Assembly: GCA_031288855.1 (NCBI GenBank)
Contig: JAITQQ010000178.1
Coordinates: forward strand, 1 to 14,071
Source of the DNA: Prevotellaceae bacterium
GTDB lineage: Bacteria > Bacteroidota > Bacteroidia > Bacteroidales > UBA932
Reading direction: 5' to 3'
Length of the DNA: 14,071 nt
Both the position numbers and the translations under genes were made by a program. Under the pieces are notes generated by a model that saw only the letters and a program-made list of their open reading frames with translations, did not search any database and had not been told where the DNA came from. Position 1 is the first letter of the stretch; every line of letters starts with the position of its first letter. This document shows positions 11,035-14,071 of the stretch, one piece after another.

Positions 11035-11229
11035 TTAATACAAAAATTCGTAAATAAACGTCATCACTTGGCGGAACGTAAGATCCATTGCGAAAATAAC
11101 CAGCGACATGATCACAGAGGCTATCATCACAACCACAGCGCTGGACTGCAACTGGCCAAACGAAGGCCACGTTACTTTATGTACCAACTCATTGTAAGCT
11201 TCTCCGAAATACGCATTAATCTTTTTCAT
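11035..11229 (-). CDS. secE: Preprotein translocase subunit SecE
   Basis: SecE is the small essential membrane subunit that clamps SecY in the protein translocation channel. The 64-aa protein is the short single-span form found outside Gammaproteobacteria. It has an amphipathic N-terminal helix, the conserved VTWPS turn (residues 19-23) and one transmembrane segment (about 29-50, AVVVMIASVIMSLVIFAM). The ATG at 11229 is the only sensible start. Upstream lie a candidate promoter and a possible structured leader after tRNA-Trp, and nusG follows after 14 bases. Confidence 0.97.
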   Translation of the reverse strand: MKKINAYFGEAYNELVHKVTWPSFGQLQSSAVVVMIASVIMSLVIFAMDLTFRQVMTFIYEFLY

Positions 11230-11251
11230 TCTGTTAATTTAAAAACGATTT

Positions 11252-11323
11252 GTAACACATCGGGATTGGAAGCCGCCCTCCGTGTTACGCTGTTGCTCTA
11301 AAGCTAATTTGCGCATCGTAACA
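11252..11323 (-). promoter_or_regulatory. Three-segment inverted repeat upstream of secE
   Basis: In transcription order there are three related segments: TGTTACG (11323-11317), CGTAACA (11289-11283) and GTGTTAC (11258-11252). The middle one can pair over 7 bases with either the first or the third. The 2:3 hairpin encloses a possible inner GGG/CCC stem and is followed by AAATCGTTTTTAAATT, a weak terminator-like tail. The 1:2 hairpin would exclude it. This resembles an attenuator layout or an alternative-fold leader. A transcript starting at the nearby promoter would lack segment 1. Function is inferred from pairing alone. Confidence 0.35.
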
Positions 11324-11331
11324 TACACAAA
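11299..11331 (-). promoter_or_regulatory. Candidate Bacteroidetes-type promoter for secE-nusG-rpl-rpo
   Basis: On the minus strand TTTG (11331-11328), a 21-base spacer and TAGCTTTA (11306-11299) match the Bacteroidetes -33/-7 consensus TTTG / TAnnTTTG except for the last base. The -33 element begins 6 bases after the end of tRNA-Trp. Predicted initiation near 11292 would give a leader of about 60 bases before secE. Confidence 0.45.
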
Positions 11332-11337
11332 TTACTG

Positions 11338-11408
11338 CAGGGGCAGAGCGATTCGAACGCCCATCAACGGTTTTGGAGACCGCTATTCTACCCTTGAACT
11401 ATGCCCCT
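11338..11408 (-). tRNA. tRNA-Trp (CCA)
   Basis: The 71-base gene folds as a full cloverleaf. The acceptor arms AGGGGCA and TGCCCCT pair fully, and the anticodon loop CTCCAAA carries CCA. The T arm is GGGCG-TTCGAAT-CGCTC, and the discriminator is G, as expected for tRNA-Trp. The 3' CCA is not encoded. It sits between tuf and secE, as in many bacteria. Confidence 0.97.
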
Positions 11409-11417
11409 GTTCGTAAA

Positions 11418-11448
11418 GTAGAAGCGCGGGAAAACCCTCCACTTCTAC
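11418..11448 (-). other. Hairpin between tuf and tRNA-Trp
   Basis: GTAGAAGTG pairs with CGCTTCTAC over 9 bases (one G-U). After a small GA/G internal loop, GGG-TTTT-CCC closes the top. The tail is only TTTACG, so this is a poor intrinsic terminator. It lies between the tuf stop codon and tRNA-Trp, where it may stabilise the tuf message 3' end or guide cleavage that frees the tRNA. Confidence 0.5.
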
Positions 11449-11454
11449 TTCCTG

Positions 11455-12642
11455 TTAATCTAAAATCTTCGTTACCTGTCCGGCGCCCACTGTCCGGCCG
11501 CCTTCACGAATGGCGAAGCGCAAGCCTTCTCCCATAGCCACAGGATAAATCAACTCTACGGTAATAGTCACGTTATCGCCGGGCAACACCATTTCGGTGC
11601 CTTGCGGCAGCGTAATTTCACCGGTAACGTCTAACGTACGCAGATAGAACTGCGGGCGGTATTTATTGTGAAAAGGAGTGTGGCGTCCGCCTTCTTCTTT
11701 CTTCAATACGTAAATCTCAGCTTGGAACTTCTTGTGCGGCGTAATTGAGCCCGGTTTTGCAATAACCTGTCCGCGCTTGATGTCTTTTTTATCAACGCCA
11801 CGAAGCAACAGCCCTACGTTATCGCCGGCTTCACCGCGGTCAAGCAGCTTGCGGAACATTTCCACGCCGGTAACGGTAGTCTTGGTGGGTTTTTCGCCCA
11901 GTCCGATTATTTCCACTTCTTCGCCCACTTTGATGACGCCGGTTTCAATACGCCCGGTGGCCACCGTACCGCGTCCGGTGATAGAGAACACGTCTTCCAC
12001 AGGCATGAGGAAAGGCTTTTCGTTGTCACGCGGAGGAACAGGGATGTAAGTATCTACCGCATCCATGAGCTCCATGATTTTTTCTACCCATTGCGGCTCT
12101 CCGTTCAGCCCGCCCAAAGCAGACCCGCGAATAACCGGTGTGTTGTCGCCGTCGAATTTATAAAAGCTCAACAGTTCGCGCACTTCCATTTCTACCAAGT
12201 CAAGCATTTCGGGGTCGTCAACCATATCCACCTTATTCAGGAATACAACGATACGGGGAACGTTCACCTGGCGTGCCAGAAGAATGTGTTCGCGCGTTTG
12301 CGGCATCGGGCCGTCGGTAGCGGCCACTACAAGAATTGCGCCGTCCATTTGCGCTGCGCCGGTCACCATGTTCTTCACATAGTCGGCGTGGCCCGGACAG
12401 TCCACGTGTGCGTAGTGGCGATTGGCCGTTTGATATTCTACGTGAGCCGTATTAATGGTAATACCGCGTTCTTTTTCTTCGGGTGCGTTATCGATAGAAT
12501 CGAAAGTACGTACTTCAGAAAGGCCTTTTGTAGCAAGTACGGTTGTAATTGCAGCGGTCAAAGTCGTTTTACCATGGTCCACGTGGCCAATGGTTCCAAC
12601 ATTCACGTGGGGTTTATCCCGTTTGAAAGTTTCTTTTGCCAT
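11455..12642 (-). CDS. tuf: Elongation factor Tu
   Basis: EF-Tu is the GTPase that brings aminoacyl-tRNA to the ribosome. The 395-aa protein is complete. G-domain motifs are the P-loop GHVDHGKT (residues 19-26), DCPGHADY (81-88, with the catalytic histidine H85), NKVD (136-139) and SAL (174-176). The beta-barrel domains 2 and 3 follow, ending in [11 protein letters not shown]. The gene follows four tRNA genes, 38 bases after tRNA-Thr(GGT), and is followed by tRNA-Trp. It is therefore probably expressed from the tRNA promoter at 13078-13108. The leader is A/T-rich without a Shine-Dalgarno sequence next to the start. Whether a second tuf copy exists cannot be told from this window. Confidence 0.99.
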   Translation of the reverse strand: MAKETFKRDKPHVNVGTIGHVDHGKTTLTAAITTVLATKGLSEVRTFDSIDNAPEEKERGITINTAHVEYQTANRHYAHVDCPGHADYVKNMVTGAAQMDGAILVVAATDGPMPQTREHILLARQVNVPRIVVFLNKVDMVDDPEMLDLVEMEVRELLSFYKFDGDNTPVIRGSALGGLNGEPQWVEKIMELMDAVDTYIPVPPRDNEKPFLMPVEDVFSITGRGTVATGRIETGVIKVGEEVEIIGLGEKPTKTTVTGVEMFRKLLDRGEAGDNVGLLLRGVDKKDIKRGQVIAKPGSITPHKKFQAEIYVLKKEEGGRHTPFHNKYRPQFYLRTLDVTGEITLPQGTEMVLPGDNVTITVELIYPVAMGEGLRFAIREGGRTVGAGQVTKILD

Positions 12643-12680
12643 AATATTATTTTTTTTAATTTAGTTTCCTCTACATTTTG

Positions 12681-12752
12681 AGCCGGCGGTGAGAATTGAA
12701 CTCACGACCTCTTCCTTACCAAGGAAGCGCTCTACCACTGAGCTACGCTGGC
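12681..12752 (-). tRNA. tRNA-Thr (GGT)
   Basis: The 72-base cloverleaf has the anticodon stem CTTCC/GGAAG with loop TTGGTAA, giving anticodon GGT. The T arm is GTGAG-TTCAATT-CTCAC. The acceptor arms GCCAGCG and CGCCGGC pair except at position 4-69, which is A opposite C. CCA is not encoded. It is the last tRNA before tuf, the position of thrT in E. coli. Confidence 0.95.
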
Positions 12753-12763
12753 CTTCTTCGTTG

Positions 12764-12836
12764 AGCGGAAGACGAGGTTCGAACCCGCGACCCTCAGCTT
12801 GGAAGGCTGATGCTCTACCGACTGAGCTACTTCCGC
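12764..12836 (-). tRNA. tRNA-Gly (TCC)
   Basis: The 73-base cloverleaf has fully paired acceptor arms GCGGAAG and CTTCCGC. The anticodon stem is TCAGC/GCTGA with loop CTTCCAA, giving anticodon TCC, and the T loop is TTCGAAC. CCA is not encoded. It lies 11 bases before tRNA-Thr(GGT) and 5 bases after tRNA-Tyr, close enough for processing from one precursor. Confidence 0.97.
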
Positions 12837-12841
12837 AAACG

Positions 12842-12924
12842 TGGGGAGAGCAGGATTCGAACCTACGAAAGCATACGCTAGCAGAGTTACAGTCTGCCCC
12901 AGTTGGCCACTTTGGTATCTCCCC
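12842..12924 (-). tRNA. tRNA-Tyr (GTA)
   Basis: The 83-base gene has the long variable arm typical of bacterial class II tRNAs. Acceptor arms GGGGAGA and TCTCCCC pair fully. The anticodon stem is GCAGA/TCTGC with loop CTGTAAC, giving anticodon GTA. The discriminator is A and CCA is not encoded. Confidence 0.97.
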
Positions 12925-12969
12925 CTCAATATTTCAATAACACTAACTTTCTCTCGCCCAATTAACCGG

Positions 12970-13043
12970 AGCCGATGGAGGGATTCGAACCCCCGACCAG
13001 CTGATTACAAATCAGCTGCTCTGGCCAACTGAGCTACATCGGC
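12970..13043 (-). tRNA. tRNA-Thr (TGT)
   Basis: The 74-base cloverleaf has fully paired acceptor arms GCCGATG and CATCGGC. The anticodon stem is GCTGA/TCAGC with loop TTTGTAA, giving anticodon TGT, and the T arm is GGGGG-TTCGAAT-CCCTC. CCA is not encoded. It is the first gene of the tRNA-tuf transcript, about 28 bases after the predicted start site, and 45 bases separate it from tRNA-Tyr. Confidence 0.97.
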
Positions 13044-13077
13044 ATACAAAATGAACATATTTGCCCAAAATGGAGCG

Positions 13078-13108
13078 CAAAGATAAGAATTTTTTGCCAA
13101 CTCGCAAA
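13078..13108 (-). promoter_or_regulatory. Strong Bacteroidetes-type promoter of the tRNA-tuf transcript
   Basis: On the minus strand TTTG (13108-13105), a 19-base spacer and TATCTTTG (13085-13078) match the Bacteroidetes primary sigma consensus TTTG / TAnnTTTG exactly. Predicted initiation near 13071 lies about 28 bases before tRNA-Thr(TGT). The flanking sequence is A/T-rich. No convincing terminator separates folB from this promoter, so some read-through from folB is possible. Confidence 0.8.
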
Positions 13109-13156
13109 AAATAACAAAACATTTTAGCCGAATTTGTTGAAAAAGCTTTCTTGCCG

Positions 13157-13507
13157 TTATCTAACTATCTGCACAGTAGAGCTTTCCGTTTTTCCACCCA
13201 AAGGCGGGTTTTGTTTCGTAACCCTTACGGAAAGCCGCTTTATGCCCGGCACTTCGGCATACAGCGCCTTCACAATGCGCCCAGCCACGTGCTCGAGCAG
13301 CCGCGACGGGGTTTCCATCTCGCGCCTCACCACATCATAAACCTGTTGATAATTAACCGTATCGTCTAAACAGTCGGTTTCTATTGCCTTGCTCAGGTCG
13401 GCGTCAAGCGCCACGTCCACGTAAAAATAATTGCCCACCAGCCGCTCTTCGGGCAGGTGTCCATGGTAGGCGAAAAATTCCATGCGGCGCAGTTCGATTG
13501 TCTCCAT
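13157..13507 (-). CDS. folB: Dihydroneopterin aldolase
   Basis: FolB converts 7,8-dihydroneopterin to 6-hydroxymethyl-7,8-dihydropterin and glycolaldehyde in folate synthesis. Starting from ATG at 13507 the protein is 116 aa, the usual family length. Family residues are visible: the FFAYHGHLPEER motif with E21, the TVNYQQVYD segment with Y53, LLEH with E72, and the RVTKQNPP segment with K98, matching the conserved Glu, Tyr and Lys of known FolB enzymes. The frame stays open upstream to 13630, but those 41 extra residues lack family similarity and overlap the toxin stump and the promoter, so the later start is preferred. TATCTTTG lies 15 bases upstream. The neighbours have no folate link; the gene appears to be its own unit. 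Confidence 0.95.
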   Translation of the reverse strand: METIELRRMEFFAYHGHLPEERLVGNYFYVDVALDADLSKAIETDCLDDTVNYQQVYDVVRREMETPSRLLEHVAGRIVKALYAEVPGIKRLSVRVTKQNPPLGGKTESSTVQIVR

Positions 13508-13522
13508 GATGCCAATTTGCCG

Positions 13523-13530
13523 CAAAGATA
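13523..13530 (-). promoter_or_regulatory. -7 element of the folB promoter
   Basis: TATCTTTG on the minus strand matches TAnnTTTG exactly and is the same octamer as in the tRNA-tuf promoter. The -33 region is weak: TTAT stands at 19-base spacing instead of TTTG. Initiation near 13517 would give a leader of about 10 bases before the folB ATG, which also supports the 13507 start. Confidence 0.55.
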
Positions 13531-13547
13531 GTGATTTTAGTTGAGAA

Positions 13548-13643
13548 TTATAAGCCGCCTGTATCCAACAGCAGTCTGCCGATACGGCTGTTGGTGTTGA
13601 GCAGGGCGCTGAATACAACGTTGGTGTCAACGATAATCTTCAT
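13548..13643 (-). pseudogene. Truncated PIN-domain toxin (N-terminal stump)
   Basis: This 31-codon frame starts with ATG at 13643 and ends with TAA at 13548-13550. It reads MKIIVDTNVVFSALL, then NTNSRIGRLLLDTGGL. The IVDTNVVFSALL segment is the first strand and first catalytic aspartate (D6) of PIN-domain RNases, as in VapC-like and Bacteroidetes PIN toxins, which usually run to about 130-150 aa. The remaining catalytic acidic residues and the rest of the fold are absent: the folB -7 element begins 18 bases past the stop. It starts 7 bases after the antitoxin-like gene, the usual toxin-antitoxin spacing. It is almost certainly inactive as a nuclease. PIN assignment rests on the motif alone. 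Confidence 0.75.
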
Positions 13644-13650
13644 CGTTGGG

Positions 13651-13854
13651 CTATTTTTCAAATTTAGCAGCATTTTGTTTCCACCAGTTGCGGTTGATTT
13701 CGCGTGACAGGTTGTCTACTTCGGATTGTGCAACGCTGTAGTTATCCGTTAGTTCCTTGTAACGCAGATAGTCTATCACGTCTTGTATTTGTTCCGTATT
13801 GGCGGTGAATGGGAAACGGATAACAAATTCGTCGGCTGTTCGTTCTATTACCAT
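13651..13854 (-). CDS. Antitoxin-like small protein paired with the PIN stump
   Basis: From ATG at 13854 this is a 67-aa protein starting MVIERTADEFVIRFPFTANT and ending NWWKQNAAKFEK; the stop is TAG at 13651-13653. An N-terminal beta-like segment is followed by a helical region (about residues 21-60). The C-terminus is polar and basic with a Trp-Trp pair, a layout common in antitoxins that wrap a toxin. I do not recognise a named family with certainty; the antitoxin role is inferred from size and from the PIN-type start codon 7 bases downstream. A longer start at 13902 is possible by frame but lies upstream of the TATATTTG promoter element, so it is rejected. With the toxin broken, the gene may be an orphan in decay or may have been kept for neutralising other toxins. 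Confidence 0.6.
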   Translation of the reverse strand: MVIERTADEFVIRFPFTANTEQIQDVIDYLRYKELTDNYSVAQSEVDNLSREINRNWWKQNAAKFEK

Positions 13855-13877
13855 GATAGTTATTTTTTTATTTCCCG

Positions 13878-13885
13878 CAAATATA
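13878..13885 (-). promoter_or_regulatory. -7 element of the antitoxin-toxin promoter
   Basis: TATATTTG on the minus strand matches TAnnTTTG exactly. No TTTG is found at 19-21 bases upstream, so the -33 half is weak. Initiation near 13872 gives a leader of about 18 bases before ATG 13854. Confidence 0.5.
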
Positions 13886-13914
13886 CGCAAAATTTTCCAC
13901 AATGCGGGGTTTTC

Positions 13915-13931
13915 ACATTCCGTAGGAATGT
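13915..13931. repeat. Hairpin repeat unit (ACATTCC-GTA-GGAATGT)
   Basis: A perfect 7-base-pair inverted repeat with loop GTA. It resembles the next two units in arrangement (CATTCC/CATCC arms around a GTA-type loop) and so looks like one member of a dispersed palindromic repeat family. It lies upstream of the antitoxin promoter. Confidence 0.5.
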
Positions 13932-13966
13932 CCGCTTGGTAGAAACCGGAATATTCCCATTAACGT

Positions 13967-14000
13967 TGCATCCTGTAGGGATGCATCCCTGACGGGATGC
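13967..14000. repeat. Two overlapping hairpin repeat units (GCATCC...GGATGC type)
   Basis: TGCATCCT-GTA-GGGATGCA (13967-13985, 8 pairs including one T-G) overlaps GCATCCC-TGAC-GGGATGC (13983-14000, 7 pairs). The shared GCAT segment (13983-13986) means only one of the two stems can form fully at a time. Short hairpins of this wording are, from memory, common intergenic repeats in Bacteroidetes. Confidence 0.55.
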
Positions 14001-14017
14001 CGAATGCCGCCTTTGCC

Positions 14018-14058
14018 AAAAATGGTAGAGACGCGGCATGCCGCGTCTCTACATTTTT
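14018..14058. terminator. Perfect 28-base palindrome flanked by A and T runs (candidate bidirectional terminator or dispersed repeat)
   Basis: Bases 14025-14052 are a perfect palindrome whose half is GTAGAGACGCGGCA. They are preceded by AAAAAT plus one extra G and followed by ATTTTT, so either strand gives a very stable stem with a T run after it. It could end transcription coming from either side. The same wording is, as far as I recall, a dispersed repeat in several phyla, so it may be a mobile palindromic element instead of a dedicated terminator. Confidence 0.6.
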
Positions 14059-14071
14059 CAATCCAATTTAT

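Noticed and set aside
12689..12940. Plus-strand frame reading RGSNPRPSAWKADALPTELL-like sequence
   Set aside because: This is the well-known spurious protein produced by translating the reverse strand of tRNA genes; it spans tRNA-Thr, tRNA-Gly and tRNA-Tyr.
13139..13150. Possible folB terminator around GAAAGCTTTTTC
   Set aside because: The AAAGCTTT core is a palindrome with no loop, and there is no stable stem before the T run.
13157..13630. Longer 157-aa form of FolB
   Set aside because: The extra 41 residues have no family match, the upstream start lies above the TATCTTTG element, and the extension overlaps the PIN stump in another frame.
13783..13992. 69-aa plus-strand frame over the antitoxin start and the hairpin cluster
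   Set aside because: It reads through palindromic repeats and the antisense of a better-supported gene, and no start signal is visible.
13915..14052. Possible CRISPR array at the right edge
   Set aside because: The repeated hairpins differ in sequence and overlap, and there are no equal-length direct repeats with unique spacers.

Overview
The window is a housekeeping block from a Bacteroidetes genome, most likely order Bacteroidales. The evidence is the RpoB and RpoC sequences (1272 and 1446 aa, with wording typical of Bacteroides/Porphyromonas-type subunits), the absence of Shine-Dalgarno sequences before nearly every gene, and promoter elements of the Bacteroidetes type (TTTG, about 19-21 bases, then TAnnTTTG). 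Every gene lies on the minus strand, so transcription runs from high to low coordinates.

Layout in transcription order. At 14052-13915 is a gene-free stretch of clustered hairpins, including a perfect 28-base palindrome. At 13854-13548 are an antitoxin-like gene and, 7 bases downstream, a 31-codon stump of a PIN-domain toxin: a decayed toxin-antitoxin pair. folB (dihydroneopterin aldolase) follows with its own TATCTTTG element. A textbook promoter at 13078-13108 then starts the main cluster: tRNA-Thr(TGT), tRNA-Tyr(GTA), tRNA-Gly(TCC), tRNA-Thr(GGT), tuf, tRNA-Trp(CCA), secE, nusG, rplK, rplA, rplJ, rplL, rpoB, rpoC. The rpoC stop codon lies at bases 3-5 of the window.

The main cluster supplies the gene-expression machinery: tRNAs, the factor that delivers aminoacyl-tRNA (EF-Tu), a translocon subunit (SecE), an elongation factor (NusG), ribosomal stalk and L1/L11 proteins, and the two large RNA polymerase subunits. 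Possible internal control points are a hairpin between tuf and tRNA-Trp, a promoter plus competing hairpins before secE, and a terminator-like hairpin with a T tract between rplL and rpoB that could set the ratio of ribosomal protein to polymerase synthesis.

I see no undescribed multi-gene system. The points most worth a second look are the broken PIN toxin, the rplL-rpoB attenuator candidate, the three-segment inverted repeat before secE, the charged hexanucleotide-encoded tail of RpoC, and the hairpin cluster at the right edge.
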